Assembly: GCA_021463145.1 (NCBI GenBank)
Contig: JAJTWZ010000015.1
Coordinates: 1-64,000, forward strand
Direction: 5' to 3'
Length of the DNA: 64,000 nucleotides
Source: Blastocatellia bacterium
Lineage (GTDB): Bacteria > Acidobacteriota > Blastocatellia > UBA7656 > JADIYM01
The position numbers were made by a program, and so were the translations under genes. Shown here in pieces: positions 1-10,031 of the stretch (the stretch's first letter is position 1; each line of letters starts with the position of its first letter). Under the pieces are notes generated by a model. It had not been told where the DNA came from. It saw only the letters and a list, made by a program, of their open reading frames with translations, and did no database searches.

Positions 1-61
1 GTGCTCGTCGCGATGGCGCCGGTGCGGCCGCTCCGCGGTCGACGCGTCAGGGCCGGCGTTT

Positions 62-112
62 CCGTGGGTCGCGCGCGGAGGCTCGTTACACCCGCCGGCG
101 CGCGACCCACGG
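62..112. other. 15-bp perfect inverted repeat upstream of cysS
   Basis: Arms at 62-76 and 98-112 are exact reverse complements of 15 bases around a 21-base loop. It lies about 110 bases before the cysS promoter-like motif. It may be the terminator of a gene outside the window. No run of T follows on the plus strand and no coding sequence is recognisable in 1-264. Confidence 0.5.
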
Positions 113-223
113 CTATTGCATCGGCCGCTCCGAGGTCGCGGACCGGCCCGAGCGCGACCCGCGGCACCGCGAAATGTCGCGGCGTTTCGTTACGGGACGG
201 CCGGGTGCCGCGGATCCCGACTC

Positions 224-232
224 TGCTATTCT
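224..232 (+). promoter_or_regulatory. Extended -10-like promoter element for cysS
   Basis: TGCTATTCT fits an extended -10 box (TG-n-TATTCT) and lies 32 bases before the cysS ATG. No convincing -35 box precedes it. The same motif type precedes several other genes in the window. Confidence 0.4.
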
Positions 233-264
233 CTCTGCCTTCCAGAATCGATCCGGAGGTCAGC

Positions 265-1665
265 ATGCTTCGTTTCCGCAACACTTTGACCGGCGAACTC
301 GAGCCGTTCGAACCAATTGAAGAGGGTCGCGTTCGTATCTATGCTTGCGGGCCGACGGTCTGGAACTTCGCGCACATCGGTAACTTCAAGACGTTCGTGT
401 TCTACGACGTCCTGCGCCGCTATCTCCGCTTTCGCGGATACAAAGTCACCGAAGTAATGAACGTGACCGACGTCGACGATCGAATCGTCGAGCAGACCAT
501 CGAACTGAAGATCTCGATCGAGGAGCTAACGACCAAGTACCTCGACTACTTCCTGGAGGACATGGCTACCCTCAACATCGAGAAGCCCGAAGTGATGCCT
601 AAGGCGACCGACCACATCCCCGAGATGGTCGCGTTGGTAGAGAAGCTCCTCGCAAACGGAATGGCCTACGAAGCGGAAGGGTCGATCTACTTCAGGATTT
701 CGGCTTTCGAACCTTACGGCAAGCTGTCCGGCAAGAAACTCGAGGGCAACCAGGCCGGGCGGGGAGGCCGCGTCGACGCCCAGGAGTACGCGAAGGCCGA
801 CGTCAGCGACTTCGTCCTCTGGAAGGCGCCAAAACTGGAAGGTGAGCGCTCGTGGGATTCCGCGATCGGAGCCGGCCGTCCCGGCTGGCACCTCGAATGC
901 TCCGCGATGTCGATGAAGTACCTTGGCGAGACGTTCGATATTCACGCGGGCGGCGAGGACCTCATCTTCCCGCATCACGAGAACGAGATCGCGCAGAGCG
1001 AAGGCGCTACCGGCAAGACCTTTGCCCGCTACTGGCTGCACTCGAAGTTCCTCAACATCGAGAACCAGAAGATGTCGAAGCGCTTCGGTAACTTCAAGAC
1101 GCTTCGCGACCTGCTCGAAAATGGCGTCGAGCCGATGGCGATCCGGTATCTGCTGCTTTCCGCGCCTTACCGCACGCAGCTCAACTTCACGGCCGACGGG
1201 CTGGACGCCGCTTCTGCGTCGCTCGAACGGATGCGGAATTTCGTGCGAAGGGTTCGCGAAGCGCAGAGCGCGCCCGATGGCGACGGAGCAGGTGGCGCGG
1301 CGGCGGCGCGAATGCTCGAAGCGTTCCAGGCGGCGATGGACGACGACCTCAACACGTCGGTGGCGCTTGCCGCGGTGTTCAGTCTCGTCAACGAGGTGAA
1401 TCCGATGATCGACGCCAGGAAGATCTCTGACGCCGATCGCGAGGCGATCCTCGCCGCCATCGAACGCGCGGATGGGGTACTCGGAGTGCTGGCGCTCGGG
1501 GAAGACGAGTCGGTGCCGGCGGAGATTCTCGAACTCGTAGCCCAGCGCACCGAAGCCCGGCGGTCGCGTGACTTCAGGCTTGCGGACGAGGTGCGCGACC
1601 GGATCACCGCGGCCGGCTACGTGATCGAGGATTCGCCGGACGGCACGAAGGTCCGGAAGCGGTAG
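265..1665 (+). CDS. cysS: Cysteine--tRNA ligase
   Basis: CysS charges tRNA-Cys with cysteine in the cytoplasm. The 466-residue product matches the usual length of about 460. It has the zinc-binding Cys28 in YACGPTV, the class I HIGH-type motif HIGN at 37-40, the internal zinc segment GWHLECSAMS and the KMSKR loop (MSKRFGN). The reading frame is open back to base 1, but the ATG at 265 is chosen because GGAGGT lies at 255-260 and family similarity begins there. The upstream 88 codons are arginine- and alanine-rich without recognisable similarity. rarA follows after 75 bases on the same strand. Confidence 0.97.
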   Translation: MLRFRNTLTGELEPFEPIEEGRVRIYACGPTVWNFAHIGNFKTFVFYDVLRRYLRFRGYKVTEVMNVTDVDDRIVEQTIELKISIEELTTKYLDYFLEDMATLNIEKPEVMPKATDHIPEMVALVEKLLANGMAYEAEGSIYFRISAFEPYGKLSGKKLEGNQAGRGGRVDAQEYAKADVSDFVLWKAPKLEGERSWDSAIGAGRPGWHLECSAMSMKYLGETFDIHAGGEDLIFPHHENEIAQSEGATGKTFARYWLHSKFLNIENQKMSKRFGNFKTLRDLLENGVEPMAIRYLLLSAPYRTQLNFTADGLDAASASLERMRNFVRRVREAQSAPDGDGAGGAAAARMLEAFQAAMDDDLNTSVALAAVFSLVNEVNPMIDARKISDADREAILAAIERADGVLGVLALGEDESVPAEILELVAQRTEARRSRDFRLADEVRDRITAAGYVIEDSPDGTKVRKR

Positions 1666-1740
1666 CTTGCCTCCGTGCGTCCCCCGCGTGCCGCGCGAGT
1701 TGTGCACCGGATTGCAGAGTAAGGCTCGGAGCTTCGTTCA

Positions 1741-3090
1741 ATGGCAAGAGGACTATTCGACGAGATCGACGCGGGCGCGGGGAACTCGCCACTCGCCGAA
1801 CGAATGCGCCCGCGCGTGATCGACGAGGTCCTCGGTCAGGAGAAGTTGCTCGGTCCCGGCCGCATCCTGCGCCGAATGATAGAGGAGGACACGCTCCGGT
1901 CACTCATCCTGTGGGGGCCGCCGGGAACTGGCAAGACTACGATCGCGCGCCTCGTCGCTACAGCGACGAATGCCGAGTTCGTTCCATTCTCCGCCGTGAC
2001 GTCCGGCATCAAGGAAGTCCGCGAGGTAATGGCGGAGGCAGAGGCCGCGCGGCGGATGTCGGGCCGTCGCACCGTCGTTTTCGTCGACGAGATTCATCGG
2101 TTCAACCGCGCGCAGCAGGATGCCTTCCTGCCCCACGTGGAAAGCGGCACGATCACGCTGATCGGCGCGACAACCGAGAACCCAAGCTTCGAAGTAAACT
2201 CGGCGCTGCTTTCGCGATCGAAGGTTTTCACGCTCGATCCACTTTCGGCCGAAGCACTGACGGGATTGCTCAGGCGAGCGATATCGGACAAGGACCGCGG
2301 CCTCGGCACGCTCGAACTCGAAGTCTCCGATGCGGACCTCGTCCGAATCGCCGAGCAGTCGGGGGGCGATGCGCGATCGGCGCTAAATACGCTCGAACTT
2401 GCCGCCTCGATCGCGGCTCCGGACGCCGCTGGCGTTCGTATCGTCGACGATAACGTCATCGCCGAGGCGCAGCAGCGTGCCGTTCGCAGGTACGACAAGA
2501 CCGGCGAGGAGCACTACAACGTCGCATCGGCGCTCATCAAGTCGGTGCGTAACTCGGATCCGGACGCGGCCGTTTACTGGCTCGCGCGAATGATCGACGC
2601 CGGTGAGGATCCGAAGTTCATCGCGCGACGGCTCGTCATTCTCGCCTCCGAGGACATTGGCCTCGCCGATCCGCAAGCGCTGCCGCTCGCCGTCGCGGCC
2701 GCCCAGGCGGCTCACATGCTCGGGTATCCGGAAGCGCTCTATCCGCTCAGTCACGCGACGCTGTACCTCGCGCTCGCCGCGAAGTCGAACGCGGTCGGCC
2801 GTGCCTTCGTTGCCGCGCGCGGCGACGCCGAGCGGACGGCGAGCGAGGGTGTGCCGATGCACCTGCGTAATGCGCCAACTCGATTGATGAAGGGACTCGG
2901 GTACGGCGAGGGGTATCGTTACGCGCACGACGAAGCTGGCGGACGCGCGGACGGCATGGCGTGTCTGCCCGATTCGCTGCGTGGGGCGAAGTACTACGAT
3001 CCTGGCGAAAACGACCCGCCGCTGCCCGGTCTGGCAGTTGCTGGACACGACGGATTGGATTCCGGAAGTGATCCGGAGGACGTAGCCTGA
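1741..3090 (+). CDS. rarA: Replication-associated recombination protein A (RarA/MgsA), AAA+ ATPase
   Basis: RarA is a clamp-loader-like AAA+ ATPase that acts at stalled replication forks. The 449-residue product has Walker A GPPGTGKT at 59-66, Walker B VVFVDEIH at 112-119 and the family sequences [10 protein letters not shown] and SEDIGLADP. The C-terminal region contains the usual MgsA tetramerisation segment ([19 protein letters not shown]). Length and architecture are ordinary. It probably shares a transcript with cysS and with the small unknown gene 16 bases downstream. Confidence 0.96.
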   Translation: MARGLFDEIDAGAGNSPLAERMRPRVIDEVLGQEKLLGPGRILRRMIEEDTLRSLILWGPPGTGKTTIARLVATATNAEFVPFSAVTSGIKEVREVMAEAEAARRMSGRRTVVFVDEIHRFNRAQQDAFLPHVESGTITLIGATTENPSFEVNSALLSRSKVFTLDPLSAEALTGLLRRAISDKDRGLGTLELEVSDADLVRIAEQSGGDARSALNTLELAASIAAPDAAGVRIVDDNVIAEAQQRAVRRYDKTGEEHYNVASALIKSVRNSDPDAAVYWLARMIDAGEDPKFIARRLVILASEDIGLADPQALPLAVAAAQAAHMLGYPEALYPLSHATLYLALAAKSNAVGRAFVAARGDAERTASEGVPMHLRNAPTRLMKGLGYGEGYRYAHDEAGGRADGMACLPDSLRGAKYYDPGENDPPLPGLAVAGHDGLDSGSDPEDVA

Positions 3091-3106
3091 TCGGGGACTG
3101 ACTACG

Positions 3107-3700
3107 ATGGGACGACTCGTCATCAAGGACTGTCGCGACATTTTCGAGGCCTCCAGGAGGTCGTCGCTCGCCGACAAGAGCAATCGCAAGCTCTCGCCGC
3201 CACCATGGTTGGACGAACGGCATCCGCTGTGGCCCATCGTCGCGGAACAGGACATTCTCTACGATGGCGGGCAGGTGGTATGGGGAGCAATCGCGACCGC
3301 AAACGATCTGCTTTACGATCCGGGCCCACAGGATAGTCTCGCCGCGCTCGTATATGCGGCCGGAACGGCCTATGACGAGTCTCCGGCCTTCCTGCAGGAC
3401 GTTGCGAAAGCGACGCGCGAACTTTCCGTCGAATCCGGGGATTCCGAGGTCCGGAAGTTTGCGGCGTTTCTCGACGATCCGAAGTCGCGAGCGCTCAGAA
3501 TTCCGATTCCGGCTTCGCTCATCGAAGACACCCCGCTCTTTTACGCAATGGTCCTGGTTCCGAGAAGGCACCTGCCGAACGGCGTGCTCACCAAGCACCT
3601 CCTGCCGGTTGTCGTAAACGCCTACAAGACCGCTGCCGCCGCGATCCTCCCGTCCTGCTACTGGAGCCCCGAGATGCTCGACTACTGGACCGATTTCTGA
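3107..3700 (+). CDS. Conserved-looking protein of unknown function (197 aa)
   Basis: I do not recognise this family. The product is soluble, mixed alpha/beta in character, without signal peptide or membrane segment, and has no cysteine pair or nucleotide-binding motif. It starts 16 bases after the rarA stop, so co-transcription is likely. The phrase FYAMVLVPRRHLPNGVLTK and the end SPEMLDYWTDF look like a real folded protein, and the codon use resembles rarA. Its 3' end overlaps the converging TPR/C39 gene by 19 bases. An immunity- or SMI1-like role cannot be supported from sequence alone. Confidence 0.75.
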   Translation: MGRLVIKDCRDIFEASRRSSLADKSNRKLSPPPWLDERHPLWPIVAEQDILYDGGQVVWGAIATANDLLYDPGPQDSLAALVYAAGTAYDESPAFLQDVAKATRELSVESGDSEVRKFAAFLDDPKSRALRIPIPASLIEDTPLFYAMVLVPRRHLPNGVLTKHLLPVVVNAYKTAAAAILPSCYWSPEMLDYWTDF

Positions 3701-6700
3701 CCGTTCGCGGCCTCGGCGTCGCGCGCCGCGTTGTACTTGGCGCACGCAACGGCGGCTCGCCGCTCGAGAGCAGCGCGGGTTGGCATCCACTCCTGGTTCT
3801 TGCGCCAGGGTTTCAGCCGGGTCAGGGCTTCGAGCTTCAAGTGCCGGCCCGTGGCGGGCGCGACGAGACTCGTGATGAGGGGGCGGCCGAGCGTCGTTCC
3901 CCACACGTAGAGCATGGAGGTCAGTATCCCCAGTTCGGCCTCGGCCGCGGCGTCGCGGGCAGAAGCCTCGATCTCGGCGTATCGATCGGCAGCAGCGCGC
4001 TCCCAGGTCCAGAGCAGAGGACGCCTGTTGGCCATCGCGGACTCGACTGCCACGACTGCAAACCGAGGAGTCGCCGGAATCCAGTCCAGGCGCAGCGCAG
4101 ACTGACACGCCTCGAAGAGCCGGGGGCCCCCTCCTCCGATCTCCGCCATCGCGACAATGGCCTCGCCATCTGCCGGATCTGCCTGCACTGCAGCGTGAAA
4201 CGCCTCGACAGATTCCTTGAGACGGTTCAGCTTCCGCAACGCCTTCGCGATCGGACCGAGTGCCCTCGAGTCGGCCGTCCGGCCGTGTGCCTCACGGAGC
4301 ATCGCCAGAGCCTCCGCTGGGTTCGTCTCGACGAGCACGGACCCAAGATGGAGCGTGGAACTCGGGTTGTAAGGGTCTAGCGCGTAACACGCCCGCGCGG
4401 CACGCTCGGCGTCGGCGTGCCGCCCGGAGCGGACATAGCACGAGGAGAGCACGCCGTACACGAGCGCCGCCGGCGAGTCCTCCGCCGCCAGTTGCTCGAA
4501 GACGGCGAGCTTCGTCGCCGCGTGTTTCGGCGCATCCAGGGCGCGCGCGAAGCTGCGAATTGCCTCCTCGCGGGTCTCGGTCGAGAGCGACGAGTCCAGG
4601 ACCGATTCGAGAACGGTCCGCACGAGTTCGGCGGGCGCGGAATAGGAGACAATCCTGGCGGCTGCGACATCCGGCCTCGATACGAGCATCTTGCGGTGCA
4701 CGTCTCTCGCCGCCGACGGGTCCACGTTGACGAGCGTGCGCGCGTGGAGATCGTTGAAGTAGGGATCGTCGGGAAACCTCTCTCGTGCATCGCCAAGTCG
4801 AGTCTGGTAGTCGGCGGTCCGGCCGAGCGCGTCCAGCGCCTGCAACTCGAATCCGAGCGCCTCCCGAGGGCTCGCGCTTCGGTAGGATTCGGACAGGGCG
4901 CCGAGCACCTCGGTCCAAGCCCCGGCCATGCCGAGTAACTCGATGCGCCACCAGGCGGCAAAGCTCTCGGTGAAGCGCGGCGCTGCGGTCTCGAGCCACG
5001 ACTGCGCTTCGCCGATGCCGGCCATCCTCGCGAGCGCGTCGAGGTACTGCCCCGCGACGTTTTCGTCGTAAGGGGCGATCCGCGTCCGACGCTCGAGTCC
5101 CTCCAGGACGTGCCTTGGAGACTCGACCGCGTGGCCGATGTCGGTGATCAACTCCCACGAATCCACGTAGCCAGGCGTGAGAGCGACACAGCGTCGCAGA
5201 TTCTCGAGAGCGTCTCCATAGTCGCCGCGGCGGAACGCGATGACACCGGCCCGATGGTAGGCCTCGTCGATCTGCGCGGACTCGGCGATTTCGAGGTAGG
5301 TCACGCGGGCCTGGTTCGTCGTTCCTGCCACCTCGTCGAGATAGGTTCGGGCCAGGCGGCCGGCTGGAGTCAGGTCTTCTCTCGGTACGACGGCATCGGA
5401 CCAGTCGGCTATCTGCGTTGCCGCGGGCGGCGTGGTCCACCGGTGATCGATGCGGCCAAGAAAGCTCGCGAGCCGTTCCCGCACCGGGAGCGGGAGACGC
5501 GCTGGAAGAACCGGGCTGAGGTCGGCGATGGCGCCGGATGCATTCGCCTCGCGAAGCCTGAAGTTGACCTCGAGCAGGGCGCACTCGACTGTCTCCTCGA
5601 GCTTCAGTCCACCGGATGCAAGGCGTTCGGCCAGTTCGCTGGACGCAGCTCCTCGAGCACAGGTCTGGTACTCCTCCCAGGCGCGTCCAAGCGTGGAAGC
5701 AAAGTCGCCGGCCGATGCTTCGTCCTCTCGTCGTTCCGGATCGGACGAGTCAACGAGCGCCCCGGCGAGGTCCGTCCGATCCTGCCGCAGGTACCACTGC
5801 CTCAACTCGCTTCGCGCGGCGTCGGAGAACGGGACCAGCCTGAGGTACTCGCGCCAGCACGATTCGACGGCCAGGCCGTCGCCACGAGAGTGCTCGAGGC
5901 GAGCGAGCGTGGATCGCGCATTGATTGAACTCGGATGGCGCGCGACGATCGAGCGTGCCCGCTCGGCAAGCTCGTCGATCGGAGTCGACTTCGGGGCAAA
6001 TCGGATCTTCTCGAGGCCGGCGTTGAGGTGAAACGGCGCCATCTCGAGACAGTTCTCCAGCGCCCGGTCCGCGTCCGCCGTGCGTCCGAGCGCTCTATGG
6101 AGGAGCGCCAGGGTGAACCACACTTCCTCGGCTCCCGGCATCTGCTCGACCAGCACGCGAAGTCTTCGGTCGGCGCCACGAACGTCTCCCTTCCAGAAGG
6201 TGCACATCGCGCGCCGATAGCGATTGAGCACACGCGGAATGGGCCTTTCGAACTCGCGCAGGATCTTCTCGGCATCCTCCTCGGCGCCGTTCGCAAAAAG
6301 GCCGAGTGCCAGGTTGAACCGTGTCGTGGGATCGACTTCCGGGTCTGTGGCGAGCGCATGAACCGCTTCACGAAGCGCGTGGGAAGGTGCGAATGCCTCG
6401 CCGGCTTCGAGAGTCAGGAACCGCCGCCGCCGGCTACCCGGGGGGAATTCGGCGAGCAGCGCACGCGCGTCGTCGATCGCTCCATCGTGGAGATGCCGGC
6501 GCGCGCGACGGACAATGGATGCTTCCGTGTCGATCCATCCGCGGTCTACCTTCTGCATCACGGCCGCATCGTCATTCGGAAGCAGCGCAACCAGCGCCTC
6601 GCCGGCCATTCCATAGATGGACTTGACGGCCTCGTACGCGATGGCGTGGGGCAGCCCTTGATCGGGATCGATCACCTCGATCTCTTCGAGCGCATCGTCG

Positions 6701-7920
6701 TAGCCGACGATTACCTCCATGTGGCTCATGAGGACGCCCTGCCGGCAGGCGAGGAGTGGGAATCCCTCGTCGAGCATTCCTCGTATGGCGTCGACTTCGG
6801 CACGGATATCGACGGCCCTGTAGCCCCGGCTGTCGCACCACCGATCGAGTTGCCAGGAAGCCACGCCATCTCCGGCATCCATCTCGGCGTGCAGCACGGC
6901 CGGATCGACGGCAGCGCCTTCCCCGTAAAAGCGAAGCACCATTGCGACGGAGGTCGAGACGCAGAGGTAGCGATCCTGGACTATCGATGGCACGGGAAGG
7001 CGGAACCTGCGGAAGTAGGAGGCCGCCTGGAGTTTCTCGAGTCGCGCGGCGAACTCGGTGTCGAACGTCCTGGCGACATCGATCGCTTCCGAGGTTTCGT
7101 AGCTTCGCCATCTAGAGCGAACGAGAAGCGCCTTGAGGGGAGTGATGTCCTCGACCGTTGCAGACCACTTTGCGATCTCGGAGTCGAGCAGATCGGCGAG
7201 CGCGGCCCATCGGTTGCGCGCAATGTGATCCTCCACGAGCGTGATGAGCACGCGCCAGTCCTGTGGAAAACGCTCCCGTGCGGCTGCCGCTATTGCCGAG
7301 GCGTCGTCGGCGCGGCCAAGCGACGAAAGGCAGCGGTGGGCGAGCACCCAGGGACGCGGCCACTGCGGACAGTCGACGGAGATCCCCATGAACAACTCGA
7401 GGGCGGGCTTCCATCGGCGGAGCCTGAAGTAGGCATAGGCGAGGCCGTAACGAACCCACGGATGGCCGGCTCCCGTGCCGGACTGAACCGACTCGACGGC
7501 CGCGAGAGCCGAATTGGCGAGGTAGATTCCGGCCAGTTCCGATGCCCTTTCCGCCTCCAGGAGTGCAATTTGGACGTCGCCCGAGGCAAGCGTGGAACGG
7601 GCCGACTCCAATCGGCGGATCGAGGCGAGGACGCGGCCGCGAGCCGATAGCGTACGGGCGATCTGGACCTCGGTGCGAATGTCCGCGCCGAACGCTGTCG
7701 ACGGGTTGCGGAACAGGTCGAGGCTCTCGCGTTCGCGACCGACTGCGCGCAGAATGTCGGCCCAGACGAGGAGGTCTTCCACATACACGAAGGCGCCGCC
7801 CGAGGCCAGGGATTGGCCGGCCTCGAATGCTTCGAACGAGAGCCCGATACGGAATGACTCCAGGACGGGCGCCCAGGCCGACTTGATCCGCGGAAGCTCG
7901 AATCGGGACTCGATGAACAT
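3682..7920 (-). CDS. Giant TPR-repeat protein with internal C39-peptidase-like domain (1412 aa)
   Basis: The product has alpha-helical tetratricopeptide-type repeats along almost its whole length. A papain-like C39 peptidase domain sits at about residues 305-460. That domain keeps the signature: Gln315 (oxyanion hole), Cys320 in QDRYLC followed by SVAMVLRFYG, His400 in SHMEVIVGYDD and Asp418 in VIDPD. C39 domains usually cleave double-glycine leaders in bacteriocin exporters, but here there is no ABC transporter or membrane segment, so the substrate is unknown. No signal peptide is visible, which suggests a cytoplasmic protein. ATG at 7918-7920 is the first start in frame. The gene stands alone, converging with the 197-residue gene. 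Confidence 0.85.
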   Translation of the reverse strand: MFIESRFELPRIKSAWAPVLESFRIGLSFEAFEAGQSLASGGAFVYVEDLLVWADILRAVGRERESLDLFRNPSTAFGADIRTEVQIARTLSARGRVLASIRRLESARSTLASGDVQIALLEAERASELAGIYLANSALAAVESVQSGTGAGHPWVRYGLAYAYFRLRRWKPALELFMGISVDCPQWPRPWVLAHRCLSSLGRADDASAIAAAARERFPQDWRVLITLVEDHIARNRWAALADLLDSEIAKWSATVEDITPLKALLVRSRWRSYETSEAIDVARTFDTEFAARLEKLQAASYFRRFRLPVPSIVQDRYLCVSTSVAMVLRFYGEGAAVDPAVLHAEMDAGDGVASWQLDRWCDSRGYRAVDIRAEVDAIRGMLDEGFPLLACRQGVLMSHMEVIVGYDDALEEIEVIDPDQGLPHAIAYEAVKSIYGMAGEALVALLPNDDAAVMQKVDRGWIDTEASIVRRARRHLHDGAIDDARALLAEFPPGSRRRRFLTLEAGEAFAPSHALREAVHALATDPEVDPTTRFNLALGLFANGAEEDAEKILREFERPIPRVLNRYRRAMCTFWKGDVRGADRRLRVLVEQMPGAEEVWFTLALLHRALGRTADADRALENCLEMAPFHLNAGLEKIRFAPKSTPIDELAERARSIVARHPSSINARSTLARLEHSRGDGLAVESCWREYLRLVPFSDAARSELRQWYLRQDRTDLAGALVDSSDPERREDEASAGDFASTLGRAWEEYQTCARGAASSELAERLASGGLKLEETVECALLEVNFRLREANASGAIADLSPVLPARLPLPVRERLASFLGRIDHRWTTPPAATQIADWSDAVVPREDLTPAGRLARTYLDEVAGTTNQARVTYLEIAESAQIDEAYHRAGVIAFRRGDYGDALENLRRCVALTPGYVDSWELITDIGHAVESPRHVLEGLERRTRIAPYDENVAGQYLDALARMAGIGEAQSWLETAAPRFTESFAAWWRIELLGMAGAWTEVLGALSESYRSASPREALGFELQALDALGRTADYQTRLGDARERFPDDPYFNDLHARTLVNVDPSAARDVHRKMLVSRPDVAAARIVSYSAPAELVRTVLESVLDSSLSTETREEAIRSFARALDAPKHAATKLAVFEQLAAEDSPAALVYGVLSSCYVRSGRHADAERAARACYALDPYNPSSTLHLGSVLVETNPAEALAMLREAHGRTADSRALGPIAKALRKLNRLKESVEAFHAAVQADPADGEAIVAMAEIGGGGPRLFEACQSALRLDWIPATPRFAVVAVESAMANRRPLLWTWERAAADRYAEIEASARDAAAEAELGILTSMLYVWGTTLGRPLITSLVAPATGRHLKLEALTRLKPWRKNQEWMPTRAALERRAAVACAKYNAARDAEAANGQKSVQ

Positions 7921-8148
7921 AACGAAAAGCCGTGTGACACGCCCGTCGGATGGCTAGTCCTGCCGGCAAGCTATGGGACGCCTGTTCCGCGCCGTCTCGA
8001 TCGGCACGGCCGGGTCAACTTTGAATGACTGTGCGCCTGGGGTTGGAGCAAGCAGACGGTGCTGGATGTAACGGCCTCCGGAATGAGATCCCCTCTGCGA
8101 CGAATTATCTACAACCCCCGTGCCATTCTCCAGCAAACGAGGGAGATC

Positions 8149-8715
8149 TCATCGAATCCTTCCCTTGGCGGTGCCGCGATCTGTTCGAGTTCGGCCGAGG
8201 GCGAAGTCCTCGAGCGTTCTCCAGGCGGAACTGCCCGTCTGTTCGATCAGTCTGACGTTGAAGAATGTCGCCGTGAGCCCTTCCGGAATAGCGAGGGCGT
8301 TGCCAAGGCAGTTGCCGGCGGCCTTCGGGTTGCGCGGATGCGCCAGAGTGATGTGGGGGGACTGGCGCCTGGCCGCGGCCGGACCGAGGATGAGTTGTCG
8401 CAGCGCCTGAAACTGCGGCTCGCCCTCGATACACGGCAAGAGAATCCCGTGTTCGTGAAACGGTTCGGGCCTTCCGAAGCGAAGGGTCACGGACTGGACG
8501 GGAAGGGAGGCGATTCGCGAGGCCAGAACGTCTCGGCCAGCTTCAGCCATCTCGTCCTCCCTGCAAAGGGTCACGTGCGCCGGGATCAAGGAGTGCTGGA
8601 CAGGGTCGAGTAATCGGCGTACCGCGTCGATCGCGCTGGCCTGAGGTTCGGGAACGTACAGGCTCAACTGGATTCGAACTTTCACGCCGTTCGAGTCATC
8701 TTGTGCGGCCTTCAT
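8149..8715 (-). CDS. LigT/2H-phosphoesterase family protein (RNA 2',3'-cyclic phosphodiesterase-like)
   Basis: This 188-residue protein carries the two HxT motifs of the 2H phosphoesterase superfamily: AHVTL with His47 and Thr49, and PHITLAHP with His121 and Thr123. Members hydrolyse 2',3'-cyclic phosphates or ligate 2'-5' RNA ends. The length fits the LigT/ThpR group, but the rest is divergent, so the substrate is not assigned. It lies 37 bases after hutI on the same strand and is probably the last gene of that operon. The GTG at 8685, just before VKVRIQLSLYV, is an alternative start. Confidence 0.8.
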   Translation of the reverse strand: MKAAQDDSNGVKVRIQLSLYVPEPQASAIDAVRRLLDPVQHSLIPAHVTLCREDEMAEAGRDVLASRIASLPVQSVTLRFGRPEPFHEHGILLPCIEGEPQFQALRQLILGPAAARRQSPHITLAHPRNPKAAGNCLGNALAIPEGLTATFFNVRLIEQTGSSAWRTLEDFALGRTRTDRGTAKGRIR

Positions 8716-8752
8716 CGAAGGCCCGCCGCGCAGATTCCGCTGTAGCGATCGA

Positions 8753-10015
8753 TCATCCGGGACCTCGGCGATCGGCCACGATAGCGCCGCGCTTGACGAC
8801 CAGCACCGCGTGATTTACCCCGAACACGTAAGGCACGTTTCGATGGTCGGGTGCGTCGAACGCCACGATGTCCGCCTGCTTGCCTTTCTCGATCGATCCG
8901 ACCCGGTCACCCCGCCCGAGCGCATACGCCGCATTGATCGTTGCCGCGGCAAACGCCTCGCACGGGCGCATACGCATCTGCGTGCAGGCGAGCGAAAGCA
9001 CCATCTGCATCGACGGAACCGGAGAACTGCCCGGGTTGAAGTCCGTCGCCAGCACGACTTTCGCGCCCGCGTCGATCAGCTTCCTCGCCGGTGCGTATCG
9101 CGAGAGCCCGAGGTGATACACCGATCCCGGCAGCAGCACGGCGGTCACGCCTCCGCGCACGATCGCGTCGACCCCCGCATCGTCGAGTTGCTCGAGGTGG
9201 TCAGCCGATGCCGCTCCTACCTCGGCCGCGAGCTCGGCACCGCCACCTCGCGTCAGCTGATCCGCGTGAAAGCGCGGGACCAGCCCGTATGCCTTTGCGG
9301 CCTCGAGCACGCGTCGCGACTGCTCGATCGAGAATACGTGCGACTCGCAGAAGACGTCGCAGCCCTCCGCCAGTCCTTCCCGCGCCACGCGAGGGATCAT
9401 TTCCTCGACGACGAGGTCAACGTAGGCGTCCGGCCGGTCGCGATACTCGTCCGGAACCTCGTGCGCGCCGAGAAGAGTCGGCGAGACCTCGAGCGGCGTG
9501 TCAGTGGCGATCCGCCGGATGGCTCCAAGCAGTCGCAGCTCGTCCGCAACCGAGAGTCCATAGCCGCTCTTCGCCTCGATCGTGGTCGTTCCGTGGGCGA
9601 GAAATACCGATGCATTGTGCAGCGCGACAGCGGCAAGCTCGGCATCGGACGCCGCGCGTGTACGCCGAACGCTGTTGCGGATTCCGCCTCCCGCTGCCGC
9701 GATCTCTTCGTACGTCGCACCCATCACGCGCAGTTCGTACTCGGCCGCGCGCCAGCCGGCGAAGACCGGATGGGTGTGGGCATCGACGAATCCAGGAGCG
9801 ACCGTCAGGCCGCTGGCGTCGATGCGCACCGTTCCTGCTTCAGCGAGGCCGGCCACGTCCGCCGTCGTCCCGACCGCTTCGATTAGTCCGTCGCGCACGA
9901 ACACCGCACCGTCCTCGACGATTGCCGGCTCGGCAAGTTCCTTACCGACCCGCGCGCGGGCCGGCCCCTCCATCGTGACGAGTTCCGATGCGTGCTCGAT
10001 TAGTAGCGTCGCCAT
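8753..10015 (-). CDS. hutI: Imidazolonepropionase
   Basis: HutI opens the imidazolone ring in the third step of histidine degradation, giving N-formimino-L-glutamate. The 420-residue product has the amidohydrolase zinc motif DAHTHPVFAG with His80 and His82, then TIEAKSGYGL, LLGAHEVP, RFHADQ and ATDFNPGSSP, all typical of HutI. It starts 16 bases after the upstream nucleotidase gene and precedes the LigT gene, in a likely three-gene operon. No other hut gene (hutH, hutU, hutF or hutG) is in the window, so the pathway must be completed elsewhere. Confidence 0.96.
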   Translation of the reverse strand: MATLLIEHASELVTMEGPARARVGKELAEPAIVEDGAVFVRDGLIEAVGTTADVAGLAEAGTVRIDASGLTVAPGFVDAHTHPVFAGWRAAEYELRVMGATYEEIAAAGGGIRNSVRRTRAASDAELAAVALHNASVFLAHGTTTIEAKSGYGLSVADELRLLGAIRRIATDTPLEVSPTLLGAHEVPDEYRDRPDAYVDLVVEEMIPRVAREGLAEGCDVFCESHVFSIEQSRRVLEAAKAYGLVPRFHADQLTRGGGAELAAEVGAASADHLEQLDDAGVDAIVRGGVTAVLLPGSVYHLGLSRYAPARKLIDAGAKVVLATDFNPGSSPVPSMQMVLSLACTQMRMRPCEAFAAATINAAYALGRGDRVGSIEKGKQADIVAFDAPDHRNVPYVFGVNHAVLVVKRGAIVADRRGPG

Positions 10016-10031
10016 GGTCTCGAGTCGCCCG

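Noticed and set aside
1-264. N-terminal extension of cysS (88 codons open upstream)
   Set aside because: The extension is Arg/Ala-rich without similarity, contains a long inverted repeat, and a GGAGGT site stands before the ATG at 265.
5935-7650. 571-residue open frame on the plus strand
   Set aside because: It is antisense to the TPR/C39 gene, which has clear TPR and peptidase motifs; this frame has none.
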